From: Thermoleophilia bacterium UBA5186
GTDB taxonomy: Bacteria > Actinomycetota > Thermoleophilia > Gaiellales > Gaiellaceae
Reading direction: 5' to 3'
Assembly (NCBI GenBank): GCA_002413095.1
Contig: DHWI01000113.1
Span: 489-7,877, forward strand
Length of the DNA: 7,389 bases
Shown here piece by piece: positions 1 through 5,879 of the stretch (positions are counted from its first letter, which is position 1; the number at the start of each line of letters is the position of its first letter). Below the pieces are notes generated by a model that was not told the DNA's origin, did not search any database, and saw nothing but the letters and a program-made list of their open reading frames with translations. Made by a program: the position numbers and the translations under genes.

Positions 1-1026
1 GAGCGACTCGAGGCGCGTCTTCGCCCGCAGGAGCGGCAGCCGGCTGAAGACGAGCGCGAGCGAGCCAATCGTGATCACGCAGATGAAGCCTGCGAACCAC
101 GGCCCGATCGAGCTCTGCGTGAACGAGTGGATCGAGCTGATCACCCCCGAGCGCGTGAGGAACGTGCCGAAGATCGAGAGGCAGAACGCGAGGATGACGA
201 GCAGCATGTTCCAGACCTTCAGCATCCCGCGCTTCTCCTGGATCATCACCGAGTGCAGGAATGCCGTCGCGGCGAGCCAGGGCATCAGCGCCGCGTTCTC
301 GACGGGATCCCACGCGAAGTAGCCGCCCCACCCCACCTCGACGTATGCCCAGTGCGCGCCGAGCAGCTGGCCGATCCCGAGGCACGTCCACGCGGTGAGC
401 GTCCACCGGCGCGTCGCGACGATCCAGCGCTCGTCGGTTCGCCGGGAGAGCAGCGCGCCCATCGCGAACGCGAACGGCACCGTCAGGCCGACGTAGCCGA
501 GGTAGAGCATCGGCGGGTGCGCGACCATGTAGGGGTTCTGGAGGCTCGGGTTGAGGCCGGCGCCGTCTGCGACCGCGGGCTGGGTGGCAAAGGGACTCGA
601 GACCACGACGAGTAGGAATGCGAAGAACGCTGCGACTCCGCCGAGCACGGGGGTCGTCCAGGCGACCAGGTCGGGCGCGCTGCGCCGGTTGAGCCAGACC
701 GCGGCGGCCGAGAACCCGGTGAGGATCAGGAGCCAGAGGAGGAGCGAGCCCTCCTGGCCGCCCCAGAACGCCGACAGCTTGTACATCGTCGGGAGCGCCC
801 GCGCCGTGTGGTCGGCCACGTATGTGAACGAGAAGTCATGCCGCAGGAGCGCGGCGGCGAGGATTCCGGACGCGAGCAGCGTCGTGCCGAAGGCGGCGAG
901 CAGTGCGTTCTGGGCCGAGAGCGCGAGCCGCCGGCGCCGGCGCCACGCCGCGTACGCGCCTGCGAAAGCGGCGTAGAGCACGAGCGCCAACGACAGGACG
1001 AGTGCAGCGCGCCCCAACCCGGCCAT
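1..1026 (-). CDS. ccmF: Cytochrome c-type biogenesis protein CcmF, heme lyase subunit (C-terminus beyond window)
   Basis: CcmF is the integral membrane core of the System I heme lyase. It takes heme from holo-CcmE and attaches it to CXXCH motifs of apocytochrome c on the outer face of the membrane. Translating the reverse strand from the ATG at 1026 gives 342 uninterrupted residues that reach the left edge, so roughly the N-terminal half is present (family length is about 630-660). The tryptophan-rich WWD signature is clear at residues 233-251 (WGGYFAWDPVEN, then MPWL). Histidines match known heme ligands: H170 in HPPMLYLGYVG, H258 in FLHSV and H300 in SSIHSF. Many hydrophobic segments fit a polytopic protein. 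A GAAGAGG ribosome site (1032-1038, minus strand) lies 5 bases before the ATG and supports this start. It is downstream of ccmE on the same strand, the usual Ccm order. The family call is secure; the fourth expected histidine lies outside the window. Confidence 0.95.
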   Translation of the reverse strand, partial: MAGLGRAALVLSLALVLYAAFAGAYAAWRRRRRLALSAQNALLAAFGTTLLASGILAAALLRHDFSFTYVADHTARALPTMYKLSAFWGGQEGSLLLWLLILTGFSAAAVWLNRRSAPDLVAWTTPVLGGVAAFFAFLLVVVSSPFATQPAVADGAGLNPSLQNPYMVAHPPMLYLGYVGLTVPFAFAMGALLSRRTDERWIVATRRWTLTAWTCLGIGQLLGAHWAYVEVGWGGYFAWDPVENAALMPWLAATAFLHSVMIQEKRGMLKVWNMLLVILAFCLSIFGTFLTRSGVISSIHSFTQSSIGPWFAGFICVITIGSLALVFSRLPLLRAKTRLESL

Positions 1027-1189
1027 TAGTGCCTCTTCAGTGGATGTTGCCGAGCTTCTGGGTCGTGAGCACCAAGCGATGGAAGGACGCAGGGAGCGCG
1101 CGTACCTGAAGGTACGGGCGCGACTGAGGACGCCGCAGCGCGCCGCGTGATCGCGGGGCAGAAGCCGGAGGACATTCGCTGGAGGGGCA
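1027..1189 (-). other. ccmE-ccmF spacer with hairpin and flanking direct repeats
   Basis: This 163-bp gap is unusually long for adjacent ccm genes. Its centre holds a perfect inverted repeat, GTACC-TGAA-GGTAC (1102-1115). The stem extends to 1096-1121 with one mismatch. On either side lie imperfect direct repeats of the form AGGACGC, then a few bases, then AGCGCGC (1084-1101 and 1127-1143), about 43 bp apart. There is no U-run after the hairpin in the direction of transcription, so it is not a standard intrinsic terminator. It could be an mRNA processing or stability element, an attenuator, a protein-binding site or a dispersed repeat. A 54-codon frame crosses the gap (GTG at 1190, TAA at 1026-1028) but lacks coding character in its second half. 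Confidence 0.55.
1032..1038 (-). promoter_or_regulatory. Ribosome binding site of ccmF
   Basis: The minus strand reads GAAGAGG followed by CACTA and the ATG at 1026. This purine-rich Shine-Dalgarno site at a spacing of 5 fixes the ccmF start. It suggests ccmF is initiated independently rather than purely by coupling to ccmE, whose stop codon lies 163 bases upstream. Confidence 0.6.
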
Positions 1190-1582
1190 CTAACTTTTTT
1201 TATCGACGTACTTCGACGGGCACTTCGTCACGAGCGTGTCGCGCTGCCCGACGAAGAGGCCGTTTCGGAGCGTGCCCTGCACCGCAACTTCCCGTCCCGC
1301 ACGGAACATGTCCGGAACCGCGCCGTGATAGACAACGGGCACGACGGTGGATCCCTTGCGGTCCTTGAGCGTGAAGCGCAACCCGGCCGAGCTGCGGGCG
1401 TCCCCGGCCTGCTTCACGACCACACCGCCGAGCGTCACCTGGCCGGTGCGCCCCTTCAGCTGCCCGGGCTGCAGGGACGGCGTGCCGCCGCCGGCGATCG
1501 ACGTGTAGAGCAGGAAGACGCCGAGGACCGCTGCGACCGACAGCGCGATGACGAGCCGCGCGGGATTACGCTTGCGGGCCAC
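1190..1582 (-). CDS. ccmE: Cytochrome c maturation protein CcmE, CxxxY-type heme chaperone
   Basis: CcmE is a membrane-anchored periplasmic-side heme chaperone. It binds heme covalently after CcmABCD action and hands it to CcmF. The 130-residue protein (E. coli CcmE is 159) has a basic N-terminus, one membrane anchor (about residues 10-28) and a beta-rich OB-fold-like domain. Visible family blocks include LGGVVV (51-56), the VVYHGAVPDMF stretch (83-93) and GREVAVQG (96-103). The heme-attachment site near the C-terminus reads C121-P-S-K-Y125, the CxxxY form, instead of the canonical HxxxY. CxxxY CcmEs are known from archaea and Desulfovibrio-type bacteria. The start is the GTG at 1580-1582; an in-frame TAA four codons upstream leaves no earlier start. 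No clear ribosome site is seen, so translation may be coupled to the upstream small ORF, whose stop is 29 bp away. The gene ends in an A7 run just before TAG. Confidence 0.92.
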   Translation of the reverse strand: MARKRNPARLVIALSVAAVLGVFLLYTSIAGGGTPSLQPGQLKGRTGQVTLGGVVVKQAGDARSSAGLRFTLKDRKGSTVVPVVYHGAVPDMFRAGREVAVQGTLRNGLFVGQRDTLVTKCPSKYVDKKS

Positions 1583-1611
1583 GCGGCCAGTTTAGCCCGT
1601 GGCGGGCGAGT

Positions 1612-1854
1612 CTAGCGCTCGCGAACGGGCGTCTCGCGACGGCCCGGGATGCGGTACCCGTGATCGTGGCAGAGCGACCCGGGCGCATCCTCGGTGAGGG
1701 CGTCGCAGTAGCCCTTGCCGTAGGCAGCCCGCATGAACGCCGCGACGACCTCGAGGTTCCACTCCGTGATCTCGCCCGCCTCGCGCCAGAGATCGGTCAG
1801 CCGGAGGTCGATGTCGAGCTCCAGCAGGTCGATTCGGGTTATTCGCAGTGCCAT
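1612..1854 (-). CDS. Small conserved-looking hypothetical protein upstream of ccmE
   Basis: This is an 80-residue ORF starting at ATG 1852-1854 and ending in TAG 29 bp before the ccmE start, on the same strand. The first 40 residues are acidic and look helical (LLELDIDLRLTDLW, then EVVAAFMRAAYGKGY). The C-terminal part contains C50 and the cluster C62-H63-D-H65-G, which could bind a metal or heme; this is inference only. There is no membrane segment, so it is not CcmD. I do not recognise a named family. Its composition, clean fit between the divergent TIM-barrel gene and ccmE, and co-direction with ccmE make it more likely real than the antisense frames covering the same DNA. No Shine-Dalgarno site is visible before the ATG (the bases are CGCTTTTTCC), so it may be translated from a leaderless transcript. 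Confidence 0.7.
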   Translation of the reverse strand: MALRITRIDLLELDIDLRLTDLWREAGEITEWNLEVVAAFMRAAYGKGYCDALTEDAPGSLCHDHGYRIPGRRETPVRER

Positions 1855-1897
1855 GGAAAAAGCGTAGGAACGGGGTCGGACGGCATGATGGGCTCGT
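1855..1897. promoter_or_regulatory. Short divergent intergenic region, presumed promoters for both sides
   Basis: Only 43 bp separate the small ORF and ccm genes (minus) from the TIM-barrel gene (plus), so promoters of both must lie here or extend into the coding regions. No convincing -35/-10 pair and no good Shine-Dalgarno site is visible for either start. This is compatible with leaderless transcripts, which are common in high-GC Actinobacteria. The inference comes from gene layout rather than a motif. Confidence 0.35.
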
Positions 1898-2746
1898 ATG
1901 GCACCGATTCGGCTTGGTCCAGCCCGTATTCCCTCCCGCGAGAGCCCGGAGGAGGCGGTCGAGATCCTGCTCGAGCGCGGCTATTCCGCCTGCGAGATCG
2001 ACTTCGAGGGCAAGTTCTGGATGGACTACGACTTCGCCGCCGGGCTCGGCGAGTTGGCGCGCGAGCACGACATCGCGCTCTCCGTGCACGCTCCGATCGC
2101 GGGGTTCATGGGCCACGCCGAGCGCGGGAAGAAGCTGAACATGGCGGTCGGGATGCTCGACCACTCAGCGGGCATCGCGAAGGCGGCAGGCGCGGAGGTG
2201 GTCGTCTTCCACCCCGGCTTTCTGCTCGGCCGCACGCGCGAGGAGGCGATCGACTCGGTCTGCGAGCAGCTCGGCGAGCTGCGCGAGCGGCTGGAGAAGA
2301 AGGATCGCGCGGTGCCGTTCGGGATCGAGGTGATGGGCCGGGTGCGCGACCTCGGGAGCGCGGAGGACGTCGTCGAGATCTCCCGCCGCTGCGGCTGGGT
2401 GCGGCCGGTGCTCGACTTCGCGCACATGCACGCGACCTCCGACGGGGTGTTCCTCAGTCCGGAGCCGTTCGCCGAGGCGCTCGCCGCCGCCGACGCGGTG
2501 CTCGAAGCGGGCGCTCCGTTCCACATTCACTTCAGCGACATCCAGTTCGCGAACCGCAACGAGACGAAGCACCTGCCCTATGGGGAAGGAACGCTGCGCG
2601 CCGAGCCGCTGGCGGAAGCGCTGACGCAGTTCGACCGGCCCGCGACGGTGATCAGCGAATCGCCCGACGAGGAGTCGACCCAGGCGATCAAGGCCGTGCT
2701 CGAGGGGCGGAGCGCCAAGCCCCGCCCCTCGAAGGCACATTCGTAG
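1898..2746 (+). CDS. Endonuclease IV-like TIM-barrel protein (AP endonuclease 2 superfamily)
   Basis: This 282-residue protein has the length of E. coli endonuclease IV (285) and metal-site motifs in the right order for the xylose isomerase-like TIM-barrel/Nfo superfamily. They are VHAPI (H64), VVFHPG (H105), GIEVMG (E144), PVLDFAH (D173, H176), HIHFSD (H211), TKHLPYGEG (H225) and VISESPDEE (E254). These correspond to the trinuclear zinc ligands of Nfo, except that the Asp of the Nfo D-x-H pair appears to be Thr223. A role in base-excision repair, cleaving DNA at abasic sites, is the default inference. A sugar isomerase/epimerase-like activity of the same fold cannot be excluded, so no symbol is given. 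The start at ATG 1898 gives a natural first beta strand (IRLGPARIP). The protein has no signal peptide and is probably cytoplasmic. The gene is divergent from the ccm segment, and its TAG abuts the stop of the convergent propeller gene. Confidence 0.85.
   Translation: MAPIRLGPARIPSRESPEEAVEILLERGYSACEIDFEGKFWMDYDFAAGLGELAREHDIALSVHAPIAGFMGHAERGKKLNMAVGMLDHSAGIAKAAGAEVVVFHPGFLLGRTREEAIDSVCEQLGELRERLEKKDRAVPFGIEVMGRVRDLGSAEDVVEISRRCGWVRPVLDFAHMHATSDGVFLSPEPFAEALAAADAVLEAGAPFHIHFSDIQFANRNETKHLPYGEGTLRAEPLAEALTQFDRPATVISESPDEESTQAIKAVLEGRSAKPRPSKAHS
2700..2732. terminator. Hairpin at convergent gene ends, possible bidirectional terminator
   Basis: An 11-bp perfect stem (2700-2710 with 2722-2732; core GAGGGGCGG/CCGCCCCTC) encloses an 11-nt loop inside the last codons of the TIM-barrel gene. 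It lies 12-44 bases before the tail-to-tail stop codons. The two genes have no spacer, so this is the only obvious structure that could end either transcript. It has no U-tract on either strand, so function as an intrinsic terminator is uncertain. It would sit inside the coding sequence of the plus gene and 3' of the minus gene. Confidence 0.4.
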
Positions 2747-4429
2747 CTAGAGCCCCAGCGCGGCGCGCGACACCGTCCCCAGGACCTGCTCCTGGTAATA
2801 GACGGAGCCGCCGCTGTCCGACTGGACGGTGCCGGACGGGTAGTGCGTCGAGACCGACAGCGTGTACACGTTGGTGTTGGAGATCGCGAGCCCGAAGTAG
2901 TCGCCGATGAAGCCGCGGCCAACCGCGCACGGGTCGCTGTGCCCCGCGCAGGGGTACTGCGTGAGGCCTCCGACCTTCTGGTCCGGCTGATCCGGGTCCC
3001 AGGTGGAGATCGAGGCACGGACGTTCGGGCCGACGGAGACTGCGCCGCCGCTCCCGCCGGAGTCCTTGAACGCCTGGATCGAGACGTCGATGCACGTGTT
3101 CGAGTCGCCACGATGGCCGGCGAGGATCGAGGCGTCGGACGGACACGCGGCACGGCGGTCGTAGAACGCCACCGCGACGGCGCCTCCCGAGCCGGCGGCC
3201 ACCGACGGCTGGAACTGATCCGTCGATGCGGTGCCGGCATCGTCGTTGACGAGGCTGGGCGTCGACCAGGTCAGCCCGCCGTTCGTCGTCTGTGCGAAGT
3301 AGACGTCAGAGGTCCCGGCCGCGGCATCCCAGTTCTCGTAGGTCAGGTAGGCGTGACCGGGATAGGTCGGGCTGGCCGCGAAGTTCTCGATGATCCCGTC
3401 GCGGAACTTCGTGTTGGCGAAGAACCCGTTCGGATTCTCGATCGGCGTCGCGGCGAGCACGAACGGCCCCCAGGTGACGCCGTCGTCGGTCGAGCGCGTG
3501 ACGTAGACGTGCCCGACGCGGTTCTTGTTCGTCGTGTCGTAACCGCTCACAAATGCGACGTACACCGTGCCATCCGACCCGATCGACGGGTAGACGTAGG
3601 TGTTCGCCGGCGTCGTCGCGGACGGAGTGGTCAACTGGACGGCCTTGGAGAAGGTCGCGCCGCGGTCGCGCGAGACGGCGACCATGATCTTGCCGTTCCC
3701 GCCAGCGCCGTTGAACGTCGTCCACATCGAGTAGACGTGGTCATGGTTGACGTTGCCGACGATGTGGTTGACGGCGATCCATTGCTTGTCTTCCACGTGG
3801 CCGAACGTCGTGCTCGTCTGGTTGTTCGTGCTGTCGAGCGCCTGGCCGCCATTCGCCTTGAGCCAGTGCCGGCCGAGGTCGTCGCTGTAGGAGACGTCGA
3901 TCTCGCCGTTCGGGTGCAGTCCGCCGGCCCAGAACGCATTGAACGGGAGCGTCGTCTGGTAGGCGCGGCCCTTCGAGTCGAAGTCGACGTTCGGGTCGGT
4001 GTTGTTCGTCCAGCTCGGCGGCATGTCCTGTGTGAACGTTCCGCCCGGCCCGGCCGTCGTGCAGTCGTAGCCCTGCACCTGGTTCGCGGCCACGGCCTTG
4101 CCCTGCTTGATCGTGTACGAGCCGAGGTGGAAGTCGTAGAACGTGCTGAAGTTCTCGAAGAAGTACTTCGAACTGCCGACGATCGACTCGGTGCCCGGCT
4201 TGACGGCGAGCCACGACTCCGAGTGGTTGGAGTTGTACGTCCCGGCGCGGCACGTTCCCGCGTCGGGGCGCGTGGCCCCGGGCGGAACCGGATAGCCGCC
4301 GCCCGCAACCGGCGAGCTAACGACCTGGTTCGTCGGGACGATCGTCGTCAGCGCCCAGCCTCCGGCTGACGCGCCGGTCGCCGCGGCAAGCGCCACCAGC
4401 CCGGCGAGCGCAGCAATCGCTCGTTTCAT
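2747..4429 (-). CDS. Secreted sialidase-like beta-propeller protein with Asp-box (BNR) repeats
   Basis: The 560-residue protein begins with a classic signal peptide: MKR, a hydrophobic Ala/Leu core, and a likely cleavage after A-S-A at about residue 22. Four Asp-box motifs (S/T-x-D/N-x-G-x-x-W/F) are visible at residues 182-189 (SDDLGRHW), 253-260 (SRDRGATF), 313-320 (STDDGVTW) and 381-388 (TTNGGLTW). These mark blades of a sialidase-type propeller. Further propeller-like motifs are EDKQWIAV (213-220), AFYDRR (421-426) and GDYFGL (509-514). Six cysteines after the signal peptide could form disulfides in the exported protein. Asp boxes are structural, and I cannot identify the sialidase catalytic Arg triad, Tyr/Glu pair and Asp. 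Glycosidase activity is therefore unproven, and an extracellular binding role is equally possible. No LPXTG, lipobox or membrane anchor is seen. The start is supported by a strong ribosome site. It appears to be a monocistronic gene. Confidence 0.88.
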   Translation of the reverse strand: MKRAIAALAGLVALAAATGASAGGWALTTIVPTNQVVSSPVAGGGYPVPPGATRPDAGTCRAGTYNSNHSESWLAVKPGTESIVGSSKYFFENFSTFYDFHLGSYTIKQGKAVAANQVQGYDCTTAGPGGTFTQDMPPSWTNNTDPNVDFDSKGRAYQTTLPFNAFWAGGLHPNGEIDVSYSDDLGRHWLKANGGQALDSTNNQTSTTFGHVEDKQWIAVNHIVGNVNHDHVYSMWTTFNGAGGNGKIMVAVSRDRGATFSKAVQLTTPSATTPANTYVYPSIGSDGTVYVAFVSGYDTTNKNRVGHVYVTRSTDDGVTWGPFVLAATPIENPNGFFANTKFRDGIIENFAASPTYPGHAYLTYENWDAAAGTSDVYFAQTTNGGLTWSTPSLVNDDAGTASTDQFQPSVAAGSGGAVAVAFYDRRAACPSDASILAGHRGDSNTCIDVSIQAFKDSGGSGGAVSVGPNVRASISTWDPDQPDQKVGGLTQYPCAGHSDPCAVGRGFIGDYFGLAISNTNVYTLSVSTHYPSGTVQSDSGGSVYYQEQVLGTVSRAALGL

Positions 4430-4433
4430 GTCT

Positions 4434-4446
4434 TGCTCCCCCCTTT
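4434..4446 (-). promoter_or_regulatory. Strong ribosome binding site of the Asp-box protein gene
   Basis: The minus strand reads AAAAGGGGGGAGCAAGAC immediately before the ATG at 4429. The GGGGGGAG purine run (4436-4443) is the clearest Shine-Dalgarno site in the window. It confirms the start that yields the intact signal peptide. Confidence 0.7.
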
Positions 4447-4532
4447 TGGAAGCTCGAGAAGCACCGGATGTATCACAGTTATTCAGTCATGTATAGGAAC
4501 CGCGCGGCCGGTCTCCGAATAGCATCCAGCGC
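4444..4532. promoter_or_regulatory. Divergent promoter region with AT-rich island and ATGTAT direct repeat
   Basis: The spacer between the divergent propeller and mutase genes contains an AT-rich stretch (about 4468-4497) that stands out in this GC-rich DNA, as expected for promoter DNA. ATGTAT occurs twice in direct orientation (4468-4473 and 4489-4494), 21 bp apart or two helical turns. TGTATAGG near 4490-4497 could serve as a -10 element for the mutase. No Shine-Dalgarno site precedes the mutase GTG. The promoter role is inferred from layout and base composition. Confidence 0.4.
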
Positions 4533-5879
4533 GTGCTCGACCCGAAGGTCTTCAAGGCGTACGACGTCCGCGGGATCTACCCGGACGAGCTTGACGAAGC
4601 CGGCGCCCACGCAATCGGCCGCGCGTTCGTCGAGGAGTTCGAGCCGCGGCGCATCGCCGTCGGGCGCGACACGCGGCTGTCGTCTCCGGCGATGTCCGAA
4701 GCGGTCATACGCGGTGTGGCGGAGGCCGGCGCAGACGTGCTCGACCTCGGTCTCGTCGGCACGGAGATGGTCTACTTCGCGGTCGGCGAGCTCGGCCTCG
4801 AGGGCGGGATCATGGTCACCGCCTCGCACAATCCGAAGGAGTACACGGGCATGAAGATCGTCCGCAGCGGCGCGCTGCCGGTCGGCGGCGACTCGGGCCT
4901 GCTCGACGTCCGCTCGCGGGCCATGGCTCCTGCGGACATGCCTAGGGGTCAGGCCCCTGGGCGTGTCGAGAAGTACGACGTCTGGCCGGGATATGTCGAG
5001 CGCGTGCTCTCGTTCGTCGACGTCGAAGCGATCAAGCCGCTGCGGACGGTGATCGACGCCGCGAACGGGATGGCCGGGGCGATGCTCCCGCCGGTGCTCG
5101 AACGGCTGCCGGTGGACTCCGTCCGCTGCTACTTCGAGCCGGACGGGAGCTTCCCGAACCACGAGCCGAACCCGCTCCTGCCGGAGAACCGCGAGCTCAT
5201 CGTCGCCAAGACGCTGGAGGAGGGCGCCGACCTCGGCGTGGCGTTCGACGGCGACGCCGACCGCTGCTTCTTCGTCGACGACAGCGGCGAGTTCGTCCCG
5301 GGCGACTTCATCACCGCACTGCTCGCAGAGTCGATCCTCGCCCGCGAGCCGGGCGGGAAGGTGATCTACGACCTTCGCGCGAGTTGGGCCGTCCCGGAGA
5401 CGGTCGAGCGCGCCGGCGGCGTGCCCCTGATGAACCGCGTCGGCCACGCCTTCATCAAGCACCGGATGCGCGAGGAGGACGCAGTCTTCGGCGGTGAGGT
5501 CTCCGGCCACTACTACTTCCGCGGCTTCTCGCAGGCCGACTCGGGCGTCGTCCCGTTCCTGCTCATGCTCGAGTACATCTCGAAGCAGGGCCGGAAGCTC
5601 TCGGAAATCCTTCGCCCCTACCGCGACCGGTACTTCATCACCGGCGAGCTGAACACGCCCGTCCAGGACGTGGCTCTGAAGCTGCAGGAGCTCGAGGAGC
5701 GCTTCGGACGCGAGGGGCGGGTCACGCACCTCGACGGCGTCTCGGTCGACGCGGACGACTGGCACATGAACGTGCGCCCGTCCAACACGGAGCCGCTGCT
5801 CCGCCTGAACCTCGAGGCCCGCTCGCGAGAGCTGATGGAGCGCAAGCGCGACGAGGTGCTCGGAGTGATCCGCGCATGA
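4533..5879 (+). CDS. Phosphomannomutase/phosphoglucomutase (alpha-D-phosphohexomutase family)
   Basis: This enzyme interconverts hexose 1- and 6-phosphates through a phosphoserine intermediate. It supplies mannose-1-P or glucose-1-P for nucleotide sugars, glycans and trehalose/glycogen metabolism. The 448-residue protein shows all four family signatures. The catalytic serine loop is TASHNP at residues 96-101 (S98), followed by Y-T-G-M-K. The metal-binding loop is DGDADR at 239-244. The sugar-specificity loop is GEVSGHYYFR at 321-330, and the phosphate-binding loop is RPSNTEP at 415-421. The KAYDVRGIYPDEL N-terminus is typical. The start is the GTG at 4533: an in-frame TAG at 4494-4496 lies upstream, with no ATG between, and no Shine-Dalgarno site is seen. 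Substrate preference (Man versus Glc) cannot be read, so no symbol is assigned. Oddity: residues 135-145 are encoded by a REP-like palindrome. The stop overlaps the next gene (ATGA), implying co-translation. Confidence 0.94.
   Translation: MLDPKVFKAYDVRGIYPDELDEAGAHAIGRAFVEEFEPRRIAVGRDTRLSSPAMSEAVIRGVAEAGADVLDLGLVGTEMVYFAVGELGLEGGIMVTASHNPKEYTGMKIVRSGALPVGGDSGLLDVRSRAMAPADMPRGQAPGRVEKYDVWPGYVERVLSFVDVEAIKPLRTVIDAANGMAGAMLPPVLERLPVDSVRCYFEPDGSFPNHEPNPLLPENRELIVAKTLEEGADLGVAFDGDADRCFFVDDSGEFVPGDFITALLAESILAREPGGKVIYDLRASWAVPETVERAGGVPLMNRVGHAFIKHRMREEDAVFGGEVSGHYYFRGFSQADSGVVPFLLMLEYISKQGRKLSEILRPYRDRYFITGELNTPVQDVALKLQELEERFGREGRVTHLDGVSVDADDWHMNVRPSNTEPLLRLNLEARSRELMERKRDEVLGVIRA
4935..4967. 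repeat. REP-like imperfect palindrome inside the phosphohexomutase gene
   Basis: Positions 4935-4948 pair with 4954-4967 as an unbroken 14-bp stem (two G-T wobbles) around a TCAGG loop, with core GGGGTCAGGCCCC. It encodes residues 135-145 (DMPRGQAPGRV), a proline/glycine/arginine-rich linker between the serine-loop domain and the next domain. Such a long palindrome inside a conserved enzyme gene, at a plausible surface linker, suggests an inserted extragenic-palindrome-type repeat that kept the frame. Only one copy is in the window, so the repeat nature is inferred. Confidence 0.55.

Noticed and set aside
71..1109. Several plus-strand open frames over the left 1.1 kb
   Set aside because: The minus strand reads continuously as CcmF with its WWD motif and heme-ligand histidines. 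The plus frames overlap each other and have shadow-like composition.
1040..1149. Short plus-strand frame (GTG 1040 to TGA) giving a 36-residue Arg/Leu-rich peptide in the ccmE-ccmF gap
   Set aside because: It looks mildly protein-like, but it is short, has no ribosome site and coincides with the palindrome and repeats. There is not enough to call a gene.
1660..2910. 416-codon plus-strand open frame
   Set aside because: It overlaps the endonuclease IV-like gene in another frame and is extremely rich in Arg/Ala/Gly repeats, typical of an out-of-frame reading of GC-rich DNA. The competing frames show real family motifs.
2843..4369. 508-codon plus-strand open frame
   Set aside because: It is antisense to the Asp-box protein gene, which has a signal peptide, ribosome site and repeats. 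The plus frame is an Arg/Val/Asp-rich mirror with no domain.
2747..4429. Firm call of an active exo-alpha-sialidase
   Set aside because: Asp boxes show only the propeller fold and the catalytic residues could not be identified, so a functional sialidase name would overreach.
4479..5765. 428-codon minus-strand open frame
   Set aside because: It is antisense to the phosphohexomutase, whose four catalytic motifs prove the plus-strand reading. The long antisense frame arises from GC-rich third positions.
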